Origin: Acidimicrobiales bacterium | GTDB taxonomy: Bacteria > Actinomycetota > Acidimicrobiia > Acidimicrobiales > RAAP-2 | Length of the DNA stretch: 42,350 nt | Direction: 5' to 3' | Assembly: GCA_017883135.1 (NCBI GenBank) | Contig: JADGOE010000020.1 | Location: 1-42,350, forward strand | In this document: piece after piece, positions 24,183 through 31,537 of the stretch | Layout of the letters: the number at the start of each line of letters is the position of its first letter | Numbering within the stretch: the first letter of the stretch is position 1 | Translations under genes and position numbers: made by a program | Notes under the pieces: model-generated | Told to the model about the DNA's origin: nothing | Seen by the model: the letters and a program-made list of their open reading frames with translations, nothing else | Database searches by the model: none

Positions 24183-24569
24183 GGTGCTTCCCCTTCTCTC
24201 GTGCACCGAGGTGCCTCGCCGCCGGGCCTCGAGGAGAGGTTCCGGTCGGGCCACCCGCTTCGGGTGGCGAGAAGACGATGGGCGCACCACCTTGCTCCGA
24301 TCCCACACCGACAGCTGGCCGAGGACCTTGCCGGGTCCGATCCGCGCCTCTCGCTGGCCCCACCGGACCCCGCATTCGCTCGCGCCCGACCCACTGGAAC
24401 GGCCGGTGCGGAGCGGCTGAGCCCCGGGGTGGGACAACTCTGTACCATGGGCGATCCTGGCCCCGGGACACCGTGACGAGGAACGGGGCGCGCCCGAGCA
24501 AGGACGCAGCCCACCAAGCGCCACCTCGACGACCGGTCATCGAGGTGGCGCCCGACACCGAGGAACGCC
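24183..24569. other. Divergent intergenic region ssb/CoA-transferase (387 bp)
   Basis: No convincing gene. It holds the ssb ribosome site at its left edge, a 12-base-pair hairpin (24518-24551) and GAGGAA before the GTG at 24570. I see no clear -10/-35 pair. Confidence 0.5.
24518..24551 (+). promoter_or_regulatory. Strong hairpin just before a start codon
   Basis: GCGCCACCTCGA and TCGAGGTGGCGC form a perfect 12-base-pair stem around a 10-base loop that itself contains the palindrome GACCGGTC. The stem ends eight bases before the ribosome site (GAGGAA) of the CoA-transferase. There is no U tract, so it is more likely an operator or translational control element than a terminator. Confidence 0.6.
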
Positions 24570-25745
24570 GTGACGACACCGACAACGCCGGGCCCTCTCG
24601 ACGGTGTGCGGGTGGTGGACCTCACCTCGATCATCATGGGGCCCATGGCCACGCAGATCCTCGGAGACCTGGGAGCCGACGTCATCACCGTCGAGGATCC
24701 CAAGGGCACGCTGAGCCGGATGATGACCGCCGGTCCCCACCCACAGCTCTCCGGCATCGCCCTCAACTTGTTGCGCAACAAGCGGAACGTCGTGCTCGAC
24801 CTCAAGACCTCCGAGGGGCGGGACGCCCTGCTTGCCATCGTCGCCACCGCACACGTCTTCGTCACCAACCTCCGGCCGGGCACCTTGCAGCGGCTCCGCC
24901 TCTCCTACGAGGACATCGCCTCGGTCAAGCCCGACATCGTGTACCTCCAGGCCCAGGGGTACCCCTCGGACTCGCCTGCGGCCGACGCCCCGGCCTACGA
25001 CGACGTCATCCAAGCCGGCACCGGACTCCCCGACGCGTTCCGGCGACTGTGCGGCGAGCCACAATTCGCCCCCACGCTGATCGCCGACAAGGTCAGCGGT
25101 CTGACCATCACCTACGCGGTGCTCGCCGCCCTGCTCCACCGTGAGCGCACCGGGGAGGGGCAACGGGTCGAGGTCCCGATGGTGGACGCAATGACCGCAT
25201 TCATGCTGGTCGAACACGCCGGAGCGGCCATCGCCCGCCCACCGCAGGGCGAACCGGGCTACCAGCGGATCCTCAACCCCAACCGGAACCCGCAACGCAC
25301 CAGCGACGGCTGGGTCAGCGTCCTCCCCTACACCCGCCAGAACTTCGAGGACATCTTCCGGGCCGGCGGCCGCGCCGACCTGGTCGAGGACGCGAGGATT
25401 GCGACCGCACGCTCCCGGCTGGAGCACATCGAGGACCTCTACCTCGAGGTCGCCGACATCCTCGCCCAACGCACCACCGAGGAGTGGTTGGCGTTCTGCA
25501 CGGCCTCGGGTGTACCGGCATCGGCCGTCCCCACCCTCGACGAGCTGGTCGACGCGCTCCCCGAGGACGACCATCCGGTGGCCGGCCGCTACAAGGTGAT
25601 CCCTCAACCGGTGCGGTTCTCGCGGTTCTCCGGCCCGACAGTGAGACGGCCGGCGGCACTGAGCGGCGAGCACACGGCCGAGGTGATGGACGAGGTGACC
25701 GCATCCCGCGGCAGCCCGGACCCATCACCGCACGGCGTGCAGTGA
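24570..25745 (+). CDS. Family III (CaiB/BaiF) CoA-transferase
   Basis: This is a 391-residue class III CoA-transferase: LDGVRVVDLTSIIMGPMATQ start, LGDLGADVITVED, LRNKRNVVLDLKT, and PAYDDVIQAGTGL carrying the Asp region that forms the acyl-CoA intermediate, then GEGQRVEVPMVDAM and NPNRNP. It moves CoA between two carboxylates without ATP. GTG 24570 has AGGAA five bases upstream; homology begins right after the first ten residues. The crotonase gene downstream starts one base inside this stop (TGATG), so the two act together, perhaps in handling an unsaturated or hydroxylated acyl group. Substrates are not apparent. Confidence 0.93.
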   Translation: MTTPTTPGPLDGVRVVDLTSIIMGPMATQILGDLGADVITVEDPKGTLSRMMTAGPHPQLSGIALNLLRNKRNVVLDLKTSEGRDALLAIVATAHVFVTNLRPGTLQRLRLSYEDIASVKPDIVYLQAQGYPSDSPAADAPAYDDVIQAGTGLPDAFRRLCGEPQFAPTLIADKVSGLTITYAVLAALLHRERTGEGQRVEVPMVDAMTAFMLVEHAGAAIARPPQGEPGYQRILNPNRNPQRTSDGWVSVLPYTRQNFEDIFRAGGRADLVEDARIATARSRLEHIEDLYLEVADILAQRTTEEWLAFCTASGVPASAVPTLDELVDALPEDDHPVAGRYKVIPQPVRFSRFSGPTVRRPAALSGEHTAEVMDEVTASRGSPDPSPHGVQ

Positions 25746-26506
25746 TGGAGACCTTCGGCGACGTCACCGTCGACCGGTCCGCCGGGTACGTGGCAGAGGT
25801 GGAGATGCACCGCCCCCCGGCCAACTTCTTCGACGCCGAACTGCTGCAGTGCCTCGTCGACGGCATCTCCTGGGCCGACGGACAAGGGTGCCGAGCGATC
25901 GTCCTGTGCTCGGAGGGCAGGCACTTCTGCGCCGGGATGGACTTCGGTCGATCGACAAAACCGCCTCCGGACGAGCTCCTCGCCCTCTACGACCGGGCCC
26001 TCGCCCTCGTCGACGGGCCGCTGCCCGTGGTGGTGGCCGTCCAGGGTGCGGCCATCGGAGGGGGACTCGGTCTTGCTCTGGCCGGCGACTTCCGGGTCGG
26101 GTCACCGGACAGCAGGTTTGCGGCCAACTTCGCCCGCCTCGGGCTCCACCAGGGATTCGGCCTGTCCCTCACCCTGCCCGAGGTGGTCGGCCGCCAGCGG
26201 GCACTCGAGCTGTTGTGCACCGGACGGCGCATCGGTGGGGCCGAGGCTCTCCAGATCGGGCTGTGCGACCGGTTGGCCGACGATCCCAGGGACGAGGCCC
26301 ATCGGCTGGCCGAGGAGATCGCTTCGTCGGCGCCGTTAGCGGTGCGATCCATCCGGAGGACCCAACGCGCAGACCTGATTACCAGGTTCGCTGCGGCCGT
26401 CGGCCACGAACGGCTCGAGCAGCAGCGTTTGATGGAGACCGATGACTTCCGCGAAGGCATCGCCGCCTCGCTCGGGCGGCGGGACCCGCGCTTCACCGGC
26501 CGGTGA
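25745..26506 (+). CDS. Enoyl-CoA hydratase/isomerase family protein
   Basis: This is a 253-residue crotonase-fold protein. The oxyanion-hole segments are clear: EGRHFCAGMDF and VQGAAIGGGLGLALAGDFRVG. The position of the first catalytic Glu of classical hydratases appears to be replaced (ANFARLGLHQGFGLS instead of PE-x-x-G), while LPEVVG follows. So it may be an isomerase, a hydrolase or a non-hydrating member rather than a standard enoyl-CoA hydratase. ATG 25745 overlaps the CoA-transferase stop by one base, showing coupling. The region before it in the longer open frame belongs to the transferase gene. Confidence 0.88.
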   Translation: METFGDVTVDRSAGYVAEVEMHRPPANFFDAELLQCLVDGISWADGQGCRAIVLCSEGRHFCAGMDFGRSTKPPPDELLALYDRALALVDGPLPVVVAVQGAAIGGGLGLALAGDFRVGSPDSRFAANFARLGLHQGFGLSLTLPEVVGRQRALELLCTGRRIGGAEALQIGLCDRLADDPRDEAHRLAEEIASSAPLAVRSIRRTQRADLITRFAAAVGHERLEQQRLMETDDFREGIAASLGRRDPRFTGR

Positions 26507-26511
26507 TCACC

Positions 26512-26535
26512 CGGGGGCCGGGGCCTACGCCCCCG
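26512..26535. terminator. Candidate hairpin between convergent genes
   Basis: CGGGGGC and GCCCCCG pair over a 10-base loop at the junction of the crotonase (stop 26506) and DUF3501 (stop 26525-26527) genes. No U tract follows. Confidence 0.35.
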
Positions 26536-27145
26536 CCAGGTCCTTGGCCAACTCGACCCGGGTCGCCTCGCCCAGTACCGTGCCCGGCATGCCGTCCGGG
26601 TAGGCGGGATGGTCGACGGCGAGGGAAGTCGGTCCGGTCACGAAGGCATCGATCTGATCCTGGTCGAACCGGAACCGGACGTAGTGCACCGCCGAGGTCG
26701 TCGCCGGGCGGGTCAGGTGGGACAGGTGGTCCTCCTCCGGCGTGGAGGCGATGGCCTCCATCGAGCCCCCGGTCCCGAAACGCACCTGGCAGGCCCACTC
26801 GACACCGATGAGCCGGCTCAGCCACGTCCTCAGCTCCTCCTCGCTGACGAGCTCGAGGAACAAGGTGGCCGAGAGCTCGCCCGGCCCCGGGAGCAGGCGG
26901 TTGTAGATGTCGAGCTCGTGCTGGATCTGCCGGTCGGTGCGCATCCGCTCGGCCCGCGCCATCTCCTGCACCTGGAAGCGCACGGTCGACCGGCTTTCGA
27001 ACACCAGGGTGACCACCGGGCCCACGGTGACCCGCCGGAGCTTCTTGACGGCGATCACCCGGCGCCGGAATTCGTCCCGTTCGCGTTCGTAGGCCCGCTG
27101 GTCGGAGATGTCGTCGAGCGTGAGCGGTCGCGCCGGCTCCGTCAT
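26525..27145 (-). CDS. DUF3501 family protein
   Basis: This is a 206-residue protein: PLTLDDISDQRAYERERDEFRRRVIAVKKLRRVTVGP, then VTLVFESRSTVRFQVQEM and HELDIYNRLLPGPGELSATLFLEL. These are the standard DUF3501 blocks; C-terminal Tyr/Arg/Phe-rich strands follow. The family has no established activity but is repeatedly found next to an Fe-S oxidoreductase and rubrerythrin, as here, which suggests a role in peroxide defence. ATG 27145 overlaps the Fe-S gene stop by four bases, so the two proteins are probably produced in fixed ratio and may form a complex. Confidence 0.87.
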   Translation of the reverse strand: MTEPARPLTLDDISDQRAYERERDEFRRRVIAVKKLRRVTVGPVVTLVFESRSTVRFQVQEMARAERMRTDRQIQHELDIYNRLLPGPGELSATLFLELVSEEELRTWLSRLIGVEWACQVRFGTGGSMEAIASTPEEDHLSHLTRPATTSAVHYVRFRFDQDQIDAFVTGPTSLAVDHPAYPDGMPGTVLGEATRVELAKDLAGA

Positions 27146-28491
27146 GGACGCTCCTCGGGGATGCCATACGCCCTGGCCATCAGCTGGATTGGGTGTACCG
27201 GCCGGCGCCCCGTCTCCTGTTCGATCGAGCCGTTGGCCAGATGGCAGTCGCCGCACACCACCTCGTTGCCGGCCGCCTCCACTTCGCGTCTGAGCGGCTG
27301 GGCCACCGACCGCGCCAACCGATAGTTGTCGGCACGGTAGCCCCAGGTGCCGTCGATGCCGGAGCAGCGCTGGACCAGGTTCACCTCGACCCCGGCCACC
27401 CTCAGCAGGTCACGACCCTTCAGTCCGACCTGCGCGGCCTGCAGATGGCAGGCAACGTGGTACGTGACCTCGCCGGGCACCACTCCCGACTCGCGCCCGG
27501 GGAACACGGTGTCGAGTTCGGTGCCCTCGCCCCGGTGGAGGGCTACCAGGTACTCGGCCGGGTCGACGGTATGGGCCGCCACCAACTCGGCGTCGGCCGC
27601 CGAACGGGTCCGGGCCAGATAGATCGGATAGTCCTTGCGCACCACATAGGCACAGGTCGGTTGGGCCACGACCACCTGCCGGCCGGCCCTCACCTCGTCG
27701 GCCAATGCCTTGACATTGCGGGACGCCGCCCGGGTGAACTCCTTGATGTTGCCCTGGTGGAGCCACGGGGCGCCGCAGCACCGGGTTTCCTCGGACATCG
27801 AGCACGAGACCCGGTTGCGCTCGAGCACCTTGACCAGGTCCTGGCCGATGGACGGCTCCATGTACTCCACGAAGCAAGTCGGGAACACCGACACCGAGCC
27901 CTGGGAGCGGCCGGCCACGTCCGGCCTCGAACCCCTGGACGCCGGTTCGGCGCGGCGACGCCTGAACCACGTCGAGAAGCGCTGCCGGGAGTACGGCGGG
28001 AGCAGCCGTTCGGAGGCCATCCCGACCGTCTTCTCCATCACCCGACGGGCAAAGGTCCCGGGTCGACCGGTCAGGGCATTCACCAACGGTGCCGTCGTCG
28101 TCGATACTTTGCCCACGAGGTCGGTGCGCCCCAGGAACTGATCGGTCACCCGCTCCTTGAAGCCCACCCCCTCGGCGTGACGCACGGCGTGGGCCCGCAT
28201 CATCAGGCGCGGGAAGTCGAGCTCCCACTCGTGCGGGGGCACGTAGGGGCACTTCAGGTAGCAGAGCTTGCACTGGTAGCACTCGTCGACCACCTGATCC
28301 TGCTCTGCCGCCGTCATCCCGGCCACGTCACCGTCGCGGGCATCCACGAGGTCGAAGAGCGTCGGGAACGACGGACACAGGTTGAAGCAGAGCCGGCACC
28401 CGTGGCACAGGTCGTAGACGCGCCCGAGCTCCACCCGCAGGTCGGGCTGGTCGAGGTACTCGGGGTGGGTGGGGTCGTAGGTGGTGGTCAT
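27142..28491 (-). CDS. Fe-S oxidoreductase (HdrB/GlpC-like, CCG domains)
   Basis: This is a 449-residue protein with two [4Fe-4S] ferredoxin-type clusters, CHGCRLCFNLCP (Cys29, 32, 35, 39) and CYQCKLCYLKCP, then two CCG-type domains (TRCCGAPWLHQGN with HVACHLQA, and RCSGIDGTWG with VCGDCHLAN). This arrangement is that of GlpC/HdrB-like electron carriers; the end PVHPIQLMARAYG is characteristic of the rubrerythrin-linked subgroup. No membrane helices, so it is cytoplasmic or peripheral. It probably passes electrons to rubrerythrin for peroxide reduction (inference from gene order). ATG 28491 has GAGAG at distance nine; it is separated from the rubrerythrin gene by a hairpin. Confidence 0.88.
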   Translation of the reverse strand: MTTTYDPTHPEYLDQPDLRVELGRVYDLCHGCRLCFNLCPSFPTLFDLVDARDGDVAGMTAAEQDQVVDECYQCKLCYLKCPYVPPHEWELDFPRLMMRAHAVRHAEGVGFKERVTDQFLGRTDLVGKVSTTTAPLVNALTGRPGTFARRVMEKTVGMASERLLPPYSRQRFSTWFRRRRAEPASRGSRPDVAGRSQGSVSVFPTCFVEYMEPSIGQDLVKVLERNRVSCSMSEETRCCGAPWLHQGNIKEFTRAASRNVKALADEVRAGRQVVVAQPTCAYVVRKDYPIYLARTRSAADAELVAAHTVDPAEYLVALHRGEGTELDTVFPGRESGVVPGEVTYHVACHLQAAQVGLKGRDLLRVAGVEVNLVQRCSGIDGTWGYRADNYRLARSVAQPLRREVEAAGNEVVCGDCHLANGSIEQETGRRPVHPIQLMARAYGIPEERP

Positions 28492-28545
28492 CTCGAACTC
28501 TCGCAGAAGACGGGCACGGAGTGATCCGTCCCGGCGGTACCGACC

Positions 28546-28579
28546 GACCGGGCCCCCGGCTCTCGACCGGGGCCCGGTC
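28546..28579 (-). terminator. GC-rich hairpin between rubrerythrin and Fe-S genes
   Basis: Arms 28546-28559 and 28567-28579 pair over 13 bases with one bulged C and a 7-base loop. It lies 37 bases after the rubrerythrin stop. With no U tract it may attenuate or stabilise rather than fully stop transcription, giving more rubrerythrin than downstream message. Confidence 0.5.
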
Positions 28580-28615
28580 TCTCCTCTACCCGGGTGGGAA
28601 CACCACCCGACGTGG

Positions 28616-29035
28616 CTAGGAGACCGAGGCCAACCCCTCGGTGAACCGGCCGGCATGGCTCTTCTCCGCACGGGCCAGTGTCTCGAACCATTCGGCGACC
28701 TCGTCGAAGCCCTCTTCGCGCGCGGTGCGGGCGAACCCCGGGTACATCTCGGAGTACTCGTAGGTCTCGCCTTCGACGGCCGACTTCAGGTTCTCCTCGG
28801 TCGAACCGACCGGAGTTCCGGTCACCGGGTCGCCGACCTCGCGGAGGAAGTCGAAGTGGCCGAACGCGTGTCCCGTCTCCCCTTCGGCAACGGAGCGGAA
28901 GAGCGCGGCCACATCGGGGTAGCCCTCGACGTCCGCCTTCTGCGCGAAGTAGAGATAGCGACGATTGGCCTGGCTCTCGCCGGCGAACGCCTCCTTCAGA
29001 TTTGCTTCGGTCTTCGTGTCCTTCAGTGCTGGCAC
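28616..29035 (-). CDS. rbr: Rubrerythrin (erythrin domain only)
   Basis: This is a 139-residue ferritin-like diiron protein. Likely ligands: Glu20 ([10 protein letters not shown]), Glu53-x2-His56 (GETGHAF), Glu90 (EGETYEY) and Glu124-x2-His127 (EKSHAGRF), the rubrerythrin pattern. It would reduce hydrogen peroxide. The C-terminal rubredoxin domain found in many rubrerythrins is missing, so electrons must come from another protein; the Fe-S protein downstream is a candidate. GTG 29035 is chosen because AAAGGA lies just upstream; in this frame the message before it reads a His/Gln repeat from the hexamer tract. It follows the Fur-family gene by 50 bases. Confidence 0.92.
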   Translation of the reverse strand: MPALKDTKTEANLKEAFAGESQANRRYLYFAQKADVEGYPDVAALFRSVAEGETGHAFGHFDFLREVGDPVTGTPVGSTEENLKSAVEGETYEYSEMYPGFARTAREEGFDEVAEWFETLARAEKSHAGRFTEGLASVS

Positions 29036-29077
29036 GGTAGTCCTTTCATGTCGGTGGGCATCGTGGAACTTCCACGA

Positions 29078-29089
29078 GTAACTCGTTAC
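29078..29089. promoter_or_regulatory. Palindrome at fur stop, upstream of rubrerythrin
   Basis: GTAACTCGTTAC is an inverted repeat of 5-base arms around TC; the fur stop codon lies within it and the rubrerythrin start is 42 bases downstream. It could be an operator or simply the end of the coding region. Confidence 0.35.
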
Positions 29090-29586
29090 CTGGTGCTGGT
29101 GCTGGTGCTGGTGCTGGTGCTGGATGTCCGGGGCGAGGATCGCATTCCGGCCCGGTCGCCCGGGACCGGTGCCCGGCATTCGGGGCACAACCCCCGGAAG
29201 ACGATCTCCGCCGACCCAACTTCGAACCCAAGGTCCGCGCCCTCGGGAATCCGCAGTTCGGGGAAGGCCGCCACCAGGTCGCGCACGCTGCCGCACCGCC
29301 GGCAGACCAGGTGGTGGTGGCGGTCGTCGACGTTGGGATCGAACCGGGTCATGCCGGTACCGACATCGAGCGATGCGATCTCCCCCAGCTCGGCCAGGTC
29401 GTAGAGGGTCTGGTACACGGTCTTCAACGAGATGGTCTCCATCTCGCGACTGACCACCGCATGGACCGCCTCGGCCGAAGGATGGGTTCCATCACCCTGC
29501 AGGACCCGGAAGATGCACTGCCTCTGGGCCGTGACCTTGCGCCCGGAGGACCGGAACAGCTCGGTCAGCTCCTCGGCCGTCTTCAC
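29086..29586 (-). CDS. Fur-family metalloregulator, PerR-like by context
   Basis: This is a 166-residue Fur-family repressor. The DNA-binding half has KVTAQRQCIFRVL and ISLKTVYQTLYDLAELGEI (recognition helix). The metal region has DDRHHHLVC (His90-92) and two structural zinc pairs, Cys95/Cys98 and Cys134/Cys137. Rubrerythrin directly downstream favours a peroxide sensor (PerR type), but iron or zinc sensing cannot be excluded. The C-terminus is odd: after the last Cys pair comes a 29-residue tail ending in alternating Ser-Thr, encoded by a hexamer repeat. GTG 29586 has no ribosome site; a TACGCT hexamer seven bases upstream could make it a leaderless start. Confidence 0.9.
   Translation of the reverse strand: MKTAEELTELFRSSGRKVTAQRQCIFRVLQGDGTHPSAEAVHAVVSREMETISLKTVYQTLYDLAELGEIASLDVGTGMTRFDPNVDDRHHHLVCRRCGSVRDLVAAFPELRIPEGADLGFEVGSAEIVFRGLCPECRAPVPGDRAGMRSSPRTSSTSTSTSTSTR
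29090..29119. repeat. Hexamer tandem repeat (CTGGTG)x5
   Basis: Five perfect copies of CTGGTG followed by a degenerate sixth. Read on the minus strand it encodes the Ser-Thr tail of the Fur-family protein. Copy-number change would add or remove two residues without frameshift. Confidence 0.9.
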
Positions 29587-29603
29587 GGGGATCAGCGTAT
29601 CAC

Positions 29604-29631
29604 CAATGATTGTTTTTCAACAATGATTGTT
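29604..29631. promoter_or_regulatory. Double Fur-like operator
   Basis: AACAATGATTGTT (29619-29631) is a perfect 6-1-6 palindrome and CAATGATTGTT occurs again at 29604-29614, centres 17 bases apart. This is an AT-rich island in very GC-rich DNA, placed just before the Fur-family gene and overlapping its likely -35. Autoregulation is the natural reading; control of the divergent glpD is possible. Confidence 0.7.
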
Positions 29632-29680
29632 GACAACGGGAGGTGGTGCTGGTCGGGGGCGGGGGTCCCGCCTGGGCGAG

Positions 29681-29696
29681 GGTGGACCTGTCCACC
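29681..29696. promoter_or_regulatory. Perfect dyad upstream of glpD
   Basis: GGTGGACCTGTCCACC has 7-base arms around CT, ending 17 bases before ATG 29714. It follows a G-rich stretch (29655-29682). Could be an operator near the transcription start or a hairpin that partly covers the weak ribosome site. Confidence 0.5.
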
Positions 29697-29713
29697 TGTG
29701 GCAGGCTTTGGCC

Positions 29714-31537
29714 ATGCCCGACCGCGTCAGCGTCGCCGAGCGGCACGCCGACCGGCCGGCCGAAGGATTCCAGCGTGATCGCGCCCTGGCCCGACTGGCC
29801 TCCGAGGAGTTCGACGTGCTGGTCATCGGAGGCGGGATCACCGGGGCGGGGGTGGCCTTGGACGCCGCCAGCCGCGGCCTCAAGACCGCCCTGGTGGAGA
29901 AGGACGACTTCGCATCGGGAACCTCGTCCAAGTCGTCGAAGATGATCCACGGCGGGCTGCGCTACCTCCAACAGGGTGAGTACCGCCTTGTCTACGAGAA
30001 CCTGGCCGAACGCCAGCGATTGCTCGACAACGCTCCTCATCTGGTCTCTCCCCTCCCCTTCCTGATCCCCCTCTTCGGGCGCGCCGGGGTGGTCAACAAG
30101 GGGGCGGCCCGCGTCTACCGAACGGCACTGTGGCTCTACGACCTGACCGGTGGCATGCGGATCGGCAGGCGCCACGAGAAGGTTTCCCAGGCGCAGGCAC
30201 TGGCCCACCTGCCGACCCTCCGTACCGACCGGCTGGTGGCCGGCTTCCTCTACTGGGACGCCCGTGCCGATGACGCCAGGCTGACCCTCGCCGTGGCCCG
30301 CACCGCCGTCCTCGACCACGGCGCGGTGGCAGCCAACCACACGCCGGTCGTCGGCCTGACCACCGACGCGGGCGGCAAGGTGAACGGGGCCCGGGTGGCG
30401 CCGTCGGGCTCCGAGCCGTTCACCGTACGCGCCTCGGTGGTGATCAATGCGGCCGGCGTGTGGGCCGATGAGGTCCGCTCCTTCGACGAGCACCACGATC
30501 CGCACTCCATCCGACCTGCCAAAGGCATCCACATCACCGTGCCCGAAGCCGCATTCCCCTGCGACATCGCGGCGGTCATCCCGGTGAAGGGGGACCGCCG
30601 ATCGATCTTCGTCGTGTCGTGGGGAGAACAGGTCTACCTCGGGACCACCGACACCCAGTGGAACGGGCCGCTCGATGACCCCGCCTGCACGCCCGAGGAT
30701 GTCGATTACATCCTCGACGCGGCGAATGCCATGGTCACCAAGCCCATCAGCCGCTCCGACATCTGTGGGTTGTGGTCGGGGCTGCGGCCGCTGCTGGCCC
30801 CTGCCGAAGGTAAGGGCGCGCCGAGTGAGCGGACCGCCGACCTGTCCCGCCGCCACACCGTCCGGACGTCGCCGAGCGGGATGATCACGGTGACCGGTGG
30901 CAAGCTGACCACCTACCGCAAGATGGCCGAGGACACCGTCGACGCCGCCGTCGATGGCCTGGGCAGGCGATCGCTGCCCTGCGTGACGAAGGACCTGCGA
31001 CTGCACGGGGCGACCGCGGGCGGGCACGCGCCGGCCCGGCCCGGCCGGGTCGGGCCAGACCGGGGCACGCCGGGCACCGGCGACGCGGCGACCCTTGCCG
31101 TCCATCTGGCCGGGCGGTACGGAACCGAGACCCCCGACGTGCTGGCGCTCGCGGACGGTCATCCCGAGCTCCTCGACCCGCTGGTCCCCGGGCTCCACTA
31201 CCTCGGGGTCGAAGCGGTCCATGCGGTCCGTCACGAGATGGCGCAGTCGGTGGCCGACGTCCTCGACCGGAGGACCCGGGCCTCGCTGCGGGACGCTCGG
31301 GGCGCCGCCGACGCCGCAGTGGCTGTGGCCAACCTGATCGGCCCCGAGCTCGGATGGGACCGGGAGCGCATCGCCCGCGAAGCCTCTGCCTACGCAGAAG
31401 GTGTGCGCTCCGCGCTGAGTCGTGCGGGACTCGATGCAGGACCGGCACCGGTGGGGCTCGAGTCACCGGACGGGACCACCTCCGCCAGGACCGAAGAGGC
31501 AGCGACCGCGAGCAGCACCCGAACAGACCACACGTGA
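29714..31537 (+). CDS. glpD: Aerobic glycerol-3-phosphate dehydrogenase
   Basis: This is a 607-residue FAD-dependent GlpD: dinucleotide motif VIGGGITGAGVALDAASRG (38-56), then SGTSSKSSKMIHGGLRYLQQGEYRLV, INAAGVWAD, GTTDTQWNGPLDDP and TVTGGKLTTYRKMAED, all standard for the family. A C-terminal helical domain follows. It oxidises glycerol 3-phosphate to dihydroxyacetone phosphate and feeds electrons to the quinone pool at the membrane face. The tail of about 45 residues is Thr/Ser/Ala-rich and looks disordered. ATG 29714 is chosen by homology; the ribosome site is weak. Its stop overlaps the next start by four bases (GTGA). Confidence 0.93.
   Translation: MPDRVSVAERHADRPAEGFQRDRALARLASEEFDVLVIGGGITGAGVALDAASRGLKTALVEKDDFASGTSSKSSKMIHGGLRYLQQGEYRLVYENLAERQRLLDNAPHLVSPLPFLIPLFGRAGVVNKGAARVYRTALWLYDLTGGMRIGRRHEKVSQAQALAHLPTLRTDRLVAGFLYWDARADDARLTLAVARTAVLDHGAVAANHTPVVGLTTDAGGKVNGARVAPSGSEPFTVRASVVINAAGVWADEVRSFDEHHDPHSIRPAKGIHITVPEAAFPCDIAAVIPVKGDRRSIFVVSWGEQVYLGTTDTQWNGPLDDPACTPEDVDYILDAANAMVTKPISRSDICGLWSGLRPLLAPAEGKGAPSERTADLSRRHTVRTSPSGMITVTGGKLTTYRKMAEDTVDAAVDGLGRRSLPCVTKDLRLHGATAGGHAPARPGRVGPDRGTPGTGDAATLAVHLAGRYGTETPDVLALADGHPELLDPLVPGLHYLGVEAVHAVRHEMAQSVADVLDRRTRASLRDARGAADAAVAVANLIGPELGWDRERIAREASAYAEGVRSALSRAGLDAGPAPVGLESPDGTTSARTEEAATASSTRTDHT

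Noticed and set aside
23740-24585. Upstream extension of the small membrane-protein frame (to 24585) and of the 70-residue frame (to 23839)
   Set aside because: The extensions run through the ssb and membrane-protein genes in other frames and have shadow-like composition.
29080-29087. AACTCGTT as a second KstR core
   Set aside because: Outer T and A positions do not match and the neighbouring genes are oxidative-stress genes.
29090-29119. Tandem repeat as a CRISPR array
   Set aside because: Six-base units with no spacers; a coding microsatellite.
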